A stretch of DNA of 64,000 nucleotides, taken from the NCBI RefSeq assembly GCF_014649015.1, contig NZ_BMSF01000011.1:62001-126000 (forward strand), read 5' to 3'. Positions within the stretch are counted from its first letter, which is position 1; every line of letters starts with the position of its first letter. Positions 16,701-24,104 of this stretch are shown piece by piece. The position numbers were made by a program, and so were the translations under genes. The DNA is from Streptomyces narbonensis. GTDB lineage: Bacteria; Actinomycetota; Actinomycetes; Streptomycetales; Streptomycetaceae. Below the pieces are notes generated by a model. The model was not told where the DNA came from and searched no databases. It worked only from the letters and a program-made list of their open reading frames with translations.

Positions 16701-17425
16701 TCCCGCTCGCCCAGGGCGGGAAGACCGCCCCCGTCGGCCTCCCCGACCTCGACGACACGGAACGCCTCAGCGCCGAGCTCGGCATCCTCGGCATGGACAC
16801 CTCCCGCCACCTCATGGACGACCACCACGCCTTCCTCCGCGAACTCGGCGTCGTCTCCGCCCAGCGGCTGCGCGACACCCCCCACGGCCGGACCGTCCTG
16901 GTCGCGGGCGCCAAGGCCGCCACCCAGACCCCGCCCATCCGCTCCGGGAAACGGGTCATCTTCAGCACGCTCGACGACGGTACGGGCCTGGTCGACCTCG
17001 CCTTCTTCGACGACGCCCACGAGCGCTGTGCCCACACCGTCTTCCACTCCTGGCTGCTCCTCGTCCGGGGCGTCGTGCAGCGGCGCGGCCCGCGCAGCCT
17101 CAGCGTCGTCGGCTCGGCCGCCTGGAACCTCGCCGAACTGGTCGAACTCCGGTCCTCCGGCGGCCTGGAGGCGGTGGGGGCGAGGCTCGCCGAACCGGGA
17201 CCGACCGGCGGGAACGGCGGGACCGGAGGCGGGAACGGCGGGACCGGCGGGAACGGCGACTCCGCGCCCGCCGGCGACCGCGGCGCTCGCGCCGGCTCCG
17301 GCCGCCGCATCACGATGCCCACCGGCTACGAGATGAACCCCTGGGCCGACCTCCGCCCGGCCGGGGAGGGCGCCACCGCACCGGCGCGGAAGCTCTGGCA
17401 CAGCAGCCCGGGGAGCGCCGGATGA
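13790..17425 (+). CDS. dnaE2: Error-prone DNA polymerase III alpha subunit
   Basis: A 1211-residue C-family polymerase. The PHP domain opens the protein (FTHLHTASGYSLRYGA), the palm carboxylates are in PDIDVDVES (Asp466, 468, 470), and the helix-hairpin-helix and OB domains follow (FSTLDDGTGLVDLAFFDD near residues 1060-1080). The length and lack of an extended C-terminus fit DnaE2 rather than replicative DnaE1. An SOS box precedes the gene and a Y-family-like gene is coupled downstream, as in imuB-dnaE2 mutasome operons. Two low-complexity inserts are unusual: a GAGVSGAG-type run (about residues 127-165) and a GGNGGTGG run near the C-terminus. ATG at 13790 follows GGGAGGTG. Confidence 0.93.
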   Translation: MPGFTHLHTASGYSLRYGASHPERLAARAAERGMDALALTDRDTLSGAVRFAKACAKEGVRPLFGVDLAHEAPEPVTHDTGQGSSARRVPVRGGAFVDESAPRALFLARSRAGWASLCAMITAAHAGSGAGAGGAGVSGAGGAGVSGAGGAGVSGAGVSGAGVGGTGGQPLLPWAAGHDEGLTVLLGPASDVGRALAAGRPDRAARLLAPWRERYGDALRLEAVHHGRTGTGPGSLRLAARTVGFAAEQGVPPVLTNAVRYADPGLGPVADVLDSARRLVPVDPRKELDSGEAWLKGAEGPDGMLAAAELIVEAAGFRRDAAHRLLDRTAAVAADCLVDPEDDLGIGSAHFPEPYLVGAEHRTAQRVLASRAAAGMVLKGYEKRRAYWDRMHRELDVIAHHGFATYFLTVAQVVEDIRGMGIRVAARGSGAGSLVNHLLGIAHADPVEHGLLMERFLSKRRTALPDIDVDVESARRLEVYRAIIGRFGTERVATVSMPETYRVRHAVRDVGAALSLDPAETDRIAKAFPHIRARDALAALDELPELRELAGERDRFGRLWELVEALDALPRGIAMHPCGVLLSDASLLTRTPVVPTSGEGFPMSQFDKEDVEDLGLLKLDVLGVRMQSAMAHAVAEVERATGARPDIDAIPEGDPETYRLIRSTETLGCFQIESPGQRDLVGRLQPATFHDLVVDISLFRPGPVAADMVRPFIEARHGRAPVRYPHPDLEGPLKETYGVVVFHEQIIEIVRIMTGCRRDEADQVRRGLSDSGSQGRIKAWFAREAERKGYAAEVVARTWEIVEAFGSYGFCKAHAVAFAVPTYQSAWLKAHHPAAFYAGLLTHDPGMYPKRLLLADARRRGVPVLPLDVNRSAVAHRIELVSDESAVWGLRLGLADVHGIGEAESARIEAGQPYASLLDFWERARPRTPVAERLAQVGALDAFGANRRDLLLHLNELRRIHRGAASHGGQLPLAQGGKTAPVGLPDLDDTERLSAELGILGMDTSRHLMDDHHAFLRELGVVSAQRLRDTPHGRTVLVAGAKAATQTPPIRSGKRVIFSTLDDGTGLVDLAFFDDAHERCAHTVFHSWLLLVRGVVQRRGPRSLSVVGSAAWNLAELVELRSSGGLEAVGARLAEPGPTGGNGGTGGGNGGTGGNGDSAPAGDRGARAGSGRRITMPTGYEMNPWADLRPAGEGATAPARKLWHSSPGSAG
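14170..14290 (+). repeat. In-frame 12/21-bp tandem repeats within dnaE2
   Basis: Units of GTGAGCGGTGCGGGC, with or without an extra GGTGCG, repeat about seven times. They encode a Gly/Ala/Ser/Val loop in the PHP region. The repeat is in frame and so tolerated, and it should vary between strains. Confidence 0.7.
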
Positions 17426-18381
17426 TCCTCTGCGTACGCTTCCGCCTCGAACCGATGTGGGAGTCCCTGCTCCCGCAACTGGTGGAGCTCCTCGGTGAGT
17501 TCACCCCGACCGTCCAGGCCGCCCCGCCCGCCGAGGTGCTCGCCGACGTGCGCGGCGCGCTGCGCTACTTCGGCTGGAGCCCCGCCGAGCTCGCCTCGGT
17601 GATCCGGGTCAGGGCGCTCGCCCTGTACGGCGTCGACTGCGTCATCGGCGCCGGGCCCAACCCGATGCTGGCCCGGACGGCCGCGAGCGAGGCCCGGCCC
17701 GGCGTCACCCTCGTCGTCGAGGACCCGGCCGCCTTCCTGCGCGACCGCCCGGTCGTCACGCTCGACGGTGTCGGCCGCGCCACCGCCCGTACCCTCTGCG
17801 GCTACGGACTCGACTCCGTCGGCCGGGTCGCCGACGCGCCGCTCGGCGTGCTCCAGCGGCTCGTCGGCGCGAAGACCGGCCGCGAACTGTGGGAACGGGC
17901 CCGGGGCATCGACCGGACCCCCGTCGTCCCGAACGCTGTCTCTCGGTCGACAGCCGCCGAACGCTCCTTCCCGCACGACGAGATCGACCGTACGGAACAC
18001 CGCAAGGCCCTCCTCTCGCTCGCCACCGAGCTCGGCGCGCGGCTCCGCACGGAACGGCAGGTGTGCCGCTCGCTCGCGGTCACCGTGCGGTACGCCGACC
18101 GCAGCACCACGACCCGGAGTCGTACCCTCGCCGAACCGACCGCCCACTCGGCGGCGCTCACCGCCCTCGCGTACGCCGTCCACGACTCCTTCGGCCTCCA
18201 GCGGGCCCGGGTGCGGGGGATCGCCCTGCGCGCCGAGGGCCTGACGGACGCCGAGAAGGCCGCACACCAGCTCTCCCTGGACCCGGTGGACGAGAAGACC
18301 CGACGGATCGAGGCGGTGGCGGACCGGGCGCGGGCGAAGTTCGGACCGAGGGCGGTGCTGCCGGGCTCACTGGCGGCCTGA
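17422..18381 (+). CDS. ImuB-like shortened Y-family DNA polymerase homologue
   Basis: A 319-residue protein overlapping dnaE2 by 4 bp. It keeps the thumb/helix-hairpin-helix part of Y-family polymerases (TLDGVGRATARTLCGYGLDSVGRVADAP) and the little-finger domain (FPHDEIDR, then ERQVCRSLAVTVRYAD). The N-terminus is cut short: MILCVRFRLEP replaces the catalytic IxxVDMDAF motif, and the SIDEA-type motif reads APPAEVLADVRG, so the metal-binding aspartates appear lost. It resembles ImuB, a non-catalytic adaptor for DnaE2 at the sliding clamp, but is much shorter than mycobacterial ImuB. Function as a DnaE2 partner is inferred from operon position. Confidence 0.8.
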   Translation: MILCVRFRLEPMWESLLPQLVELLGEFTPTVQAAPPAEVLADVRGALRYFGWSPAELASVIRVRALALYGVDCVIGAGPNPMLARTAASEARPGVTLVVEDPAAFLRDRPVVTLDGVGRATARTLCGYGLDSVGRVADAPLGVLQRLVGAKTGRELWERARGIDRTPVVPNAVSRSTAAERSFPHDEIDRTEHRKALLSLATELGARLRTERQVCRSLAVTVRYADRSTTTRSRTLAEPTAHSAALTALAYAVHDSFGLQRARVRGIALRAEGLTDAEKAAHQLSLDPVDEKTRRIEAVADRARAKFGPRAVLPGSLAA

Positions 18382-18420
18382 TCACCCGTGCGGGCGGACT
18401 CCTCGGCGACACCGCACTTT

Positions 18421-18434
18421 TTACCGACGCGTAA
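18421..18434. promoter_or_regulatory. Operator-like palindrome 1 upstream of lipase
   Basis: TTACCGACGCGTAA, a TTAC/GTAA inverted repeat. Its near copy lies 28 bp downstream, so both face the same side of the helix after about 2.7 turns. It probably binds a dimeric regulator of the lipase gene; the regulator is unknown. Confidence 0.5.
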
Positions 18435-18448
18435 CTTCCCAGCCGAGG

Positions 18449-18462
18449 CTACCGATGCGTAG
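18449..18462. promoter_or_regulatory. Operator-like palindrome 2 upstream of lipase
   Basis: CTACCGATGCGTAG, the same palindrome core TAC-CGAYGC-GTA as the site at 18421. It is 99 bp before the lipase start codon. Confidence 0.5.
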
Positions 18463-18561
18463 CTTGGCTGAAGCGCATCCCCACCGCGCATCCCCACTTG
18501 TGGTCCGGGCCGCAGGGCACAGCACCCCCACCATCCCCTTGAGCCGCAAGGAGATCGCCCG

Positions 18562-19431
18562 ATGCTGCCCTGGAAACACGCCGTCAGAGCGCTGTCCGTC
18601 CTGCTTCTGACCGCCGCCGCCACCCTCGCGCCGACCGCCGCCGCCTCGGCCCAGGTCGAGACCGCCACCACCAGCCGTGGCTGGAACGACTACTCCTGCA
18701 AGCCCTCCGCCGCTCATCCGCGCCCGGTCGTCCTCGTCCACGGCACCTTCGGGAACTCCGTCGACAACTGGCTCGTCCTCGCGCCCTACCTGGTGAACCG
18801 AGGCTACTGCGTCTTCTCGCTCGACTACGGCCAGCTGCCGAACGTGCCGTTCTTCCATGGGCTCGGGCCCATCGCGAAGTCCGCCGAGCAGCTCGACGCG
18901 TACGTCGACCGGGTCCTGGCCGCGACCGGCGCCCCCGAGGTGGACCTCGTCGGGCACTCGCAGGGCGGCATGATGCCCCGCTGGTACCTCAAGTTCCTCG
19001 GCGGGGCCGAGAAGGTGAACGCGCTCGTCGGGATCGCCCCCGACAACCACGGCACCACCCTGCTCGGCCTCACCAAGCTCCTGCCGTTCTTCCCCGGCGC
19101 CGAGGACCTGCTCAAGGCCAACACCCCGGGCCTCGCCGACCAGATCGCCGGCTCGCCGTTCATCACCCGGCTCAACGAGGGCGGCGACACCGTGCCCGGC
19201 GTCCGCTACCACGTGATCGCGACCCAGTACGACGAGGTCGTCACCCCGTACCGCTCGCAGTTCCTGAGCGGCCCGAACGTCACCAACGTCCTCATCCAGG
19301 ACAAGTGCGCGCTCGACCTGTCCGAGCACGTGGCGATCGGCACGGTGGACCGGGTCACCTTCCACGAGGTCGCCAACGCCCTCGACCCGGCCCGCGCGAC
19401 TCCGACCACCTGCCTCTCGGTGATCGGCTAG
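18562..19431 (+). CDS. Secreted triacylglycerol lipase (alpha/beta hydrolase)
   Basis: A 289-residue secreted lipase. The signal peptide ends near ASAQ (residue 33). The oxyanion motif VLVHGTFG and the nucleophile elbow GHSQGG are intact, and the acid and histidine are likely in ATQYDEVVTPY and LSEHVAIG. Cysteines at the N-terminal side (YSC, GYC) and near the C-terminus suggest disulfides. It matches the Streptomyces class of lipases known as SCO1735/LipA-type. ATG at 18562 follows AAGGAG. Two palindromic operators lie upstream and a long hairpin overlaps its stop codon. Confidence 0.92.
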   Translation: MLPWKHAVRALSVLLLTAAATLAPTAAASAQVETATTSRGWNDYSCKPSAAHPRPVVLVHGTFGNSVDNWLVLAPYLVNRGYCVFSLDYGQLPNVPFFHGLGPIAKSAEQLDAYVDRVLAATGAPEVDLVGHSQGGMMPRWYLKFLGGAEKVNALVGIAPDNHGTTLLGLTKLLPFFPGAEDLLKANTPGLADQIAGSPFITRLNEGGDTVPGVRYHVIATQYDEVVTPYRSQFLSGPNVTNVLIQDKCALDLSEHVAIGTVDRVTFHEVANALDPARATPTTCLSVIG

Positions 19432-19492
19432 GTCCTGTCGTCAAACTCCCGTCGTCCGCCGCAGGCAGGCGGGAGGTTGACGACAGGACCTA
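19429..19492. repeat. Long inverted repeat overlapping lipase stop codon
   Basis: TAGGTCCTGTCGTCAA at 19429-19444 pairs perfectly with TTGACGACAGGACCTA at 19477-19492. The stem continues with CTCCCG/CGGGAG after one mismatch, giving about 22 bp. The first TAG is the lipase stop codon. It should work as a terminator. Sequences starting TAGGGCCTGTC recur at 40773, 61900 and 61952, so it may belong to a family of intergenic repeats. Confidence 0.75.
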
Positions 19493-19655
19493 GGGGGCCC
19501 AGAGGCGGCCCGGGACCTACCCGGTCCGCTACCGCCATTGGCTCGACAAATGACGCTCGTCGGGCGTGGTTGACGCGCGTCGACGCGGCGGCCAGTCTCG
19601 GGGGGTGGCCCGACTCCACGGGTCACCCCCGGTTCTGTGAGGCAATGGAGGCTCG

Positions 19656-20408
19656 ATGCCCCGACGCACCGAACGTTCCCCGTTCGTCCGCCTTCTTCTC
19701 TCGATTGTCATGCTCATGGCGTCATTGGCGGGCGGGGTGGTGGCGACCGCGGGCACGGCTCACGCGGACGGCTGCTACACCTGGTCGCGCACCCTCTCCG
19801 AGGGATCCTCCGGCGCCGACGTGACGCAACTGCAGATCCGCGTGGCCGGCTATCCCGGCTACGGCGCGGTCCTCGCGATCGACGGAGCCTACGGCCCCGG
19901 CACCGCCGCGGCCGTCAAGCGCTTCCAGGCCGCCTACGGACTGGCCGCCGACGGCGTCGCGGGCCCCGCGACCTTCAGCAAGATCTACAGCCTTCAGGAC
20001 GACGACTGCACGCCGGTCCACTTCTCCTACGCCGAGCTGAACGACTGCAACACGACCTGGGCGGGGGGCGCGGTGAGCGCGGCCACCGCCAAGTCCAACG
20101 CGCTGCGCACGATGTGGAAGCTGGAGGCCCTCCGGCACGCCCTCGGTGACCAGTCCATCCGCGTCACCAGCGGTTTCCGCAGCCAGGCCTGCAACGACGC
20201 GGTCGGCGGGGCCTCGTCGAGCCGTCATCTGTACGGCGACGCGGCCGACCTCGGCTCGGGGCCCCACTCGCTGTGCCGCCTCGCCCAGCAGGCCCGCAAC
20301 CACGGCTTCAACGGCATCCTCGGCCCCGGCTATCCCGGCCACGGCGACCACACCCACCTCGACCACCGCGGCAGCCGCTTCTGGTCCGCCTCCAGCTGCG
20401 GCATCTGA
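19656..20408 (+). CDS. Secreted zinc DD-carboxypeptidase (M15) with peptidoglycan-binding domain
   Basis: A 250-residue secreted muramoyl-pentapeptide carboxypeptidase like that of S. albus G. A signal peptide (to AHA, about residue 37) precedes a PG_binding_1 domain (residues 45-110, LSEGSSGADVTQLQIRVAG, FQAAYGLAADGVAGPAT). The M15 domain follows with SSSRHLYGDAADLG (first His and Asp ligands) and HTHLD (second His). It cleaves the terminal D-Ala of wall peptides outside the cell. Cysteine spacing also matches the S. albus enzyme. Length is normal and no residue is missing. Confidence 0.93.
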   Translation: MPRRTERSPFVRLLLSIVMLMASLAGGVVATAGTAHADGCYTWSRTLSEGSSGADVTQLQIRVAGYPGYGAVLAIDGAYGPGTAAAVKRFQAAYGLAADGVAGPATFSKIYSLQDDDCTPVHFSYAELNDCNTTWAGGAVSAATAKSNALRTMWKLEALRHALGDQSIRVTSGFRSQACNDAVGGASSSRHLYGDAADLGSGPHSLCRLAQQARNHGFNGILGPGYPGHGDHTHLDHRGSRFWSASSCGI

Positions 20409-20430
20409 CACGACCGGCCAGCGATCCACC

Positions 20431-20605
20431 GTGACCGGCGCCGGCGACCGCGACCGCGACCGGCGCCGGCGACCGCGACCGCGACCGGCGCCGGCGACCG
20501 CGACCGCGACCGGCGCCGGCGACCGCGACCGCGACCGGCGCCGGCGACCGCGACCGCGACCGGCGCCGGCGACCGCGACCGCGACCGGCGCCGGCGACCG
20601 GCCGT
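20431..20605. repeat. 25-bp tandem repeat, six full copies plus a partial
   Basis: Units starting at 20436, 20461, 20486, 20511, 20536 and 20561 are identical: CGGCGCCGGCGACCGCGACC followed by GCGAC. A partial seventh starts at 20586. The array fills the space between the convergent carboxypeptidase and LPMO genes and ends at the LPMO stop codon. Each unit contains the GGCGCC palindrome. The period is not a multiple of three. Confidence 0.9.
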
Positions 20606-21660
20606 TATCCCTGGGTCCGGCGTCGCCGGGCGGCCCCGAAGAGCACGGCCGCGCCGAGCGCGAGCACGGCGGCGCCACCGACCGCGAGATACGGGGTGGT
20701 GGCGTCGCCACCGGTCTCGGCCAGCTCCACCCCGGAGCCCGAACCGGCCGCGGGCGCTGGCGCGTTGGGCTCGGCGCTCTCGGTGGCCGGCGCCGTGGGT
20801 GCGGCGGCGTCGGTCGTCTCGGCCGTCGGCTCGGCGGGCTCCGTGCTCTCCGCGGCCGGCGCCGTCGTCGGGGCGGCCGTCGCGGGCGCGGCCGCCGTCT
20901 CCTCCGCCCCGGTCGACGCGTCGTGGTCCCCGTGCCCACCGTGCTCGACGGAGGACTCGTCCTTGCCGTCCTCGATCTGCTCCTCGCTCGGCGCGGAGGC
21001 GGACGGGGCGGGGGTCGTACCGCCACCGCTGCCCGCCCCGAACACCACGTCCGAACAGGTGTAGAACGCCTCGGGGGAGTCGGAGCGCTGCCAGATCGAG
21101 TAGATCAGGTGACGGCCGGTCTTCTTCGGAACCGTCCCTTCGAAGACGTAGTCGCCGTTCTCCATCCGCGGGTCGGTCACCGTCGCGAACGGCTTCGCCC
21201 CCAGGTCCGCCCAGGTCAGCGGCTTCGACGGGTCGTACCCGTCCTTCGTCACGTACAGCTCGAACGAGCCCCGGTGCGGCGCCGTCCCCTTGTAGCGGAA
21301 GGTGTGCGCCCCGGACTCCAGCCGGCTCGCGGGCCAGTCGCTCCGCGCCAGGTCGAGCCCCCGGTACTTGTCGTTGCCCGCACTGCACAGCTTGCCGTCC
21401 GGGATCAGCTCCCGGTGCTTCCCGGCGGCGTTCGCGATGTTCACCGCGTTCCAGTCGTAGAAGGCCTGCGTCCCGCTCGCCGCCACCGCCGCCTTGCACG
21501 CCTCCGACCGCGGCGCCTCGGGCCCCTCCGCGTAACAGGCCGACACCCGGCTCACCGGATCCGTCATCGACCCGTGGGCGAAGGCGGACCCGGAGGCCAG
21601 CCCGGAGAGTGCCAGCACAGCGGAGGCGGTCACGGCCGCGGTCGTACGGCGAGAGGTCAT
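20605..21660 (-). CDS. Wall-anchored AA10 lytic polysaccharide monooxygenase
   Basis: A 351-residue exported protein. After a signal peptide ending SAFA, the mature N-terminus is HGSMTDPVSR, giving the His1 of the copper brace. The AA10 domain runs to about residue 205 (second His in SGAHTFRYKG, active-site YSIWQRSDSPEAFYTCSDV). A 110-residue Ala/Thr/Glu/Pro-rich stalk follows, then LAETGG, a membrane helix and an Arg-rich tail, the LAxTG sorting signal used by Streptomyces class E sortases. It should oxidise chitin or cellulose at the cell surface. Wall anchoring rather than free secretion is notable. Confidence 0.9.
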   Translation of the reverse strand: MTSRRTTAAVTASAVLALSGLASGSAFAHGSMTDPVSRVSACYAEGPEAPRSEACKAAVAASGTQAFYDWNAVNIANAAGKHRELIPDGKLCSAGNDKYRGLDLARSDWPASRLESGAHTFRYKGTAPHRGSFELYVTKDGYDPSKPLTWADLGAKPFATVTDPRMENGDYVFEGTVPKKTGRHLIYSIWQRSDSPEAFYTCSDVVFGAGSGGGTTPAPSASAPSEEQIEDGKDESSVEHGGHGDHDASTGAEETAAAPATAAPTTAPAAESTEPAEPTAETTDAAAPTAPATESAEPNAPAPAAGSGSGVELAETGGDATTPYLAVGGAAVLALGAAVLFGAARRRRTQG

Positions 21661-21699
21661 GGGGGGACAGCTCCTTCACGAGGGTGGTGTGGGGGGGTT

Positions 21700-21715
21700 G
21701 GCTAGGAAACTAGCC
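21700..21715. promoter_or_regulatory. GGCTAG-GAAA-CTAGCC palindrome in LPMO promoter region
   Basis: A perfect 6-bp inverted repeat 40 bp upstream of the LPMO start and in the region expected for its promoter. It may be an operator. It does not match the DasR consensus. Confidence 0.35.
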
Positions 21716-21803
21716 GCCCGGAACCGTGAAAGAGCCCGTGGAGAGCGGGAGATGACGATCCTTAGGATCGCTTTAAGGTGGAGGTAAGTGGCGCCTCAGG
21801 AAG

Positions 21804-22472
21804 TCAGCCGAGCCGCCGGTAGCGCCGCTCGGGCCGCCCCGTCCCGCCGTACCGGAGGGTGATCTCCGCGCGGCCCGTCTGGGCGAAGTACTCCAGATAG
21901 CGGCGGGCGCTCACCCGGGACAGGGCGCCGGCCTCCGCGCACTCCGTCGCCGAGAGGCCCTCCGGATGGGCGCGGAGGATCGAGTCGACCAGGTCGGCCG
22001 TGTGGGCCGCGAGGCCCTTCGGGAGCTCGCGGGAGCCCCGCGGGCGGGTGCCGAAGATCTGGTCCACGTCCTCCTGGCGGGCCTCGTCGAGGTCGTCGAG
22101 GCGCGTGCGCAGCGAGGCCACGTGGCGGAGCTGCTCGTGCAGGGCGGCCTGGCTGAAGGGCTTGATGAGGTAGTGCAGCGCGCCGGCGCGGAGGGCCGAT
22201 CGGATCGTGCCGACGTCCCGGGCGGCGGTGATGAAGAGCGCGTCCATGCCGAGACCCGCCGCCCGCAGCTCCCGCAGCACCCGGATCCCGTCCATGTCCG
22301 GCAGGAAGACGTCGAGGAGCACGAGGTCGGGGCGGAGCCGCTCGGCCGCGCGCAGCGCCTCGGCGCCGCTGTGCGCTACCCCGGACACGGTGAAGCCCTC
22401 CACGGCCGACACATAGCGGCAGTGCAGCTTGGCGACCATGAAGTCGTCGTCCACCACCAGCACATTCGTCAC
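21804..22472 (-). CDS. Response regulator, CitB/DcuR type
   Basis: A 222-residue regulator. The receiver domain (1-120) has the acidic pocket VVDDD (8-10), phospho-acceptor Asp54 in LLDVFLPD, and the conserved Thr and Lys in LFITAARD and YLIKPF. A linker leads to a winged helix (ATECAEAGALSRVSARRYLEYF) of the CitT/DpiA kind. These normally pair with a citrate-sensing kinase in the same operon, but none is present nearby. It is divergent from tctCBA with 133 bp between, so it is the likely activator of tricarboxylate uptake. GTG start at 22470-22472. Confidence 0.88.
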   Translation of the reverse strand: MTNVLVVDDDFMVAKLHCRYVSAVEGFTVSGVAHSGAEALRAAERLRPDLVLLDVFLPDMDGIRVLRELRAAGLGMDALFITAARDVGTIRSALRAGALHYLIKPFSQAALHEQLRHVASLRTRLDDLDEARQEDVDQIFGTRPRGSRELPKGLAAHTADLVDSILRAHPEGLSATECAEAGALSRVSARRYLEYFAQTGRAEITLRYGGTGRPERRYRRLG

Positions 22473-22605
22473 GCCGACACGCTAGGTCGCGACCACAAGG
22501 ACCACAACGTCCATTGATTGCGGAAGAGAGACAGCTTCTTCACGTACGTGCAACATGTGGGCCACCTCACACCCCCGTTTCCCTCCTACCTGAGAGGCGG
22601 CACAC

Positions 22606-23589
22606 GTGCGTCTGCGCACCCCCCTTGCTCTCCTCGGGTCGGCGCTGCTGGTCCTCGTGGGTCCGCCGCTGCTCACCACCGGCAGCGGATCCGACACCGG
22701 CACGCAGATACCCGGACTGCGCTTCATGGTTCCCAACACCCCCGGCGGCGGATACGACATCACCGCCCGTACCGCCGCCAAGAACGCCGAGGAGGCGGGC
22801 CTCACCGGCGACATCGAGGTCTTCAACCTGCCCGGCGCGGGCGGCACCGTCGGCCTCACCCGGCTCGTCGGCGAACGCGGCAACGGTCGCCTCGCCATGT
22901 CCATGGGCCTCGGCGTCGTCGGAGCCGTCCACACCAACAAGACCCCCAGGACCCTCGCCGACACCACCCCGATCGCCCGGCTCACCGAGGAGCAGGACAT
23001 CGTCGTGGTCGGCAAGGACTCCCCGTACAAGACCATCCAGGAGCTGCTCGCCGCCTGGAAGAAGGACCCCGGCAAGCTGCCCGTCGGCGGCGGCTCCTCG
23101 CCCGGCGGACCCGACCACCTCGCTCCGATGCTGATGGCCCAGGCCGCCGGCATCGCCCCGAAGGACGTCAACTACGTCCCCTTCGACGGCGGCGGCGAAC
23201 TCCTCGCCTCCATCCTCGGGAACAAGGTCGGCTTCGGGGTCTCCGGCGTCGGCGAGTACCTCGACCAGATCAAGGCGGGGGAGCTCCGCCTCCTCGCCGT
23301 CACCGGTCCGAAGCGGGTCCCCGGCCTCGACGCCCCCACGCTCCGCGAGGCCGGTCTCGACACCGAGTTCACCAACTGGCGCGGCATCGTCGCCCCGCCC
23401 GGCCTCTCCGACGCCGAACGCGAGAAGCTCGTCGACCTCGTCACCGAGCTGCACGGCTCCCCGCAGTGGCGCGAGTCCCTGAAGACCCACGGCTGGAACG
23501 ACGCCTTCCTGCCCGGCGAGGAATTCGGCGACTTCCTCACCGAGCAGGACGAGCGCGTCGGCACCGTCCTCAAGGAGCTCGGCCTGTGA
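22606..23589 (+). CDS. tctC: Tripartite tricarboxylate transporter substrate-binding protein
   Basis: A 327-residue TctC/Bug-family binding protein with an N-terminal signal peptide (residues 1-25). The family signature NTPGGGYDITAR is present near residue 43, followed by the NLPGAGG loop that grips the carboxylate. It delivers citrate or a related tricarboxylate to TctA/TctB at the membrane. GTG at 22606 follows GAGAGGCGG. It is coupled to tctB by a 4-bp overlap and faces a CitB-type response regulator. Confidence 0.92.
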   Translation: MRLRTPLALLGSALLVLVGPPLLTTGSGSDTGTQIPGLRFMVPNTPGGGYDITARTAAKNAEEAGLTGDIEVFNLPGAGGTVGLTRLVGERGNGRLAMSMGLGVVGAVHTNKTPRTLADTTPIARLTEEQDIVVVGKDSPYKTIQELLAAWKKDPGKLPVGGGSSPGGPDHLAPMLMAQAAGIAPKDVNYVPFDGGGELLASILGNKVGFGVSGVGEYLDQIKAGELRLLAVTGPKRVPGLDAPTLREAGLDTEFTNWRGIVAPPGLSDAEREKLVDLVTELHGSPQWRESLKTHGWNDAFLPGEEFGDFLTEQDERVGTVLKELGL

Positions 23590-24101
23590 ACACCCCCGCG
23601 AAGAACCCGAAGAACTGGCTGCGGGAACACTCCGAGCTCGGCGTCGGCGTCCTCCTCTTCCTCCTCGGCGTCCTCGTCCTCACCGACGCCCTCACCCTCG
23701 ACACCGACGTCACCGGCCGCGGCCCCGTGGGCCCCGCCACCGTCCCCCTCGTCGTCGGCTGCGGCCTCCTCGTCGTCGCCGTCCTCCTCACCGTCGACGT
23801 CCTGCGCGGCGGCCGCGGCGAGGCCGAGGCCGGCGAGGACGTCGACCTGACCGAGCCCGCCGACTGGCGCACCGTCCTCCTCCTCGCCGGGGTCTTCCTC
23901 GCCTTCGCCGTCCTCATCGGCCCCCTCGGCTTCCCCGTCGCCGGCGCCCTCCTCTTCTGGGGAGCGGCCTACGCCCTGGGCAGCCGCCACCTCCACCGCG
24001 ACCCGCTCATCGCGGCCGCCCTCTCCCTCTTCACCTACGGCGTCTTCGACAAGCTGCTCGGCGTCCCGCTGCCCGGCGGCCCGCTGATGGGAGTGATCTG
24101 A
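23586..24101 (+). CDS. tctB: Tripartite tricarboxylate transporter small membrane subunit
   Basis: A 171-residue membrane protein with four predicted helices (about residues 17-38, 45-66, 93-125 in two, and 140-158). Order and length match TctB. GTG at 23586 overlaps the tctC stop. The charged loop GRGEAEAGEDVDLTEPADW lies between the second and third helices. It is needed with TctA for sodium-coupled uptake in characterised systems; no motif of its own defines the substrate. Confidence 0.88.
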   Translation: MNTPAKNPKNWLREHSELGVGVLLFLLGVLVLTDALTLDTDVTGRGPVGPATVPLVVGCGLLVVAVLLTVDVLRGGRGEAEAGEDVDLTEPADWRTVLLLAGVFLAFAVLIGPLGFPVAGALLFWGAAYALGSRHLHRDPLIAAALSLFTYGVFDKLLGVPLPGGPLMGVI

Positions 24102-24104
24102 GCC

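Noticed and set aside
13724-17401. A 1225-codon minus-strand frame opposite dnaE2
   Set aside because: It is a shadow frame; the plus strand encodes a complete C-family polymerase with its motifs.
20431-20605. 25-bp repeats as a CRISPR array
   Set aside because: The units are directly adjacent with no spacers and no cas genes are near.
20605-21660. LAETG of the LPMO as the substrate of the class F sortase at 58971
   Set aside because: LAxTG signals are handled by class E sortases in Streptomyces, and the two genes are 37 kb apart.
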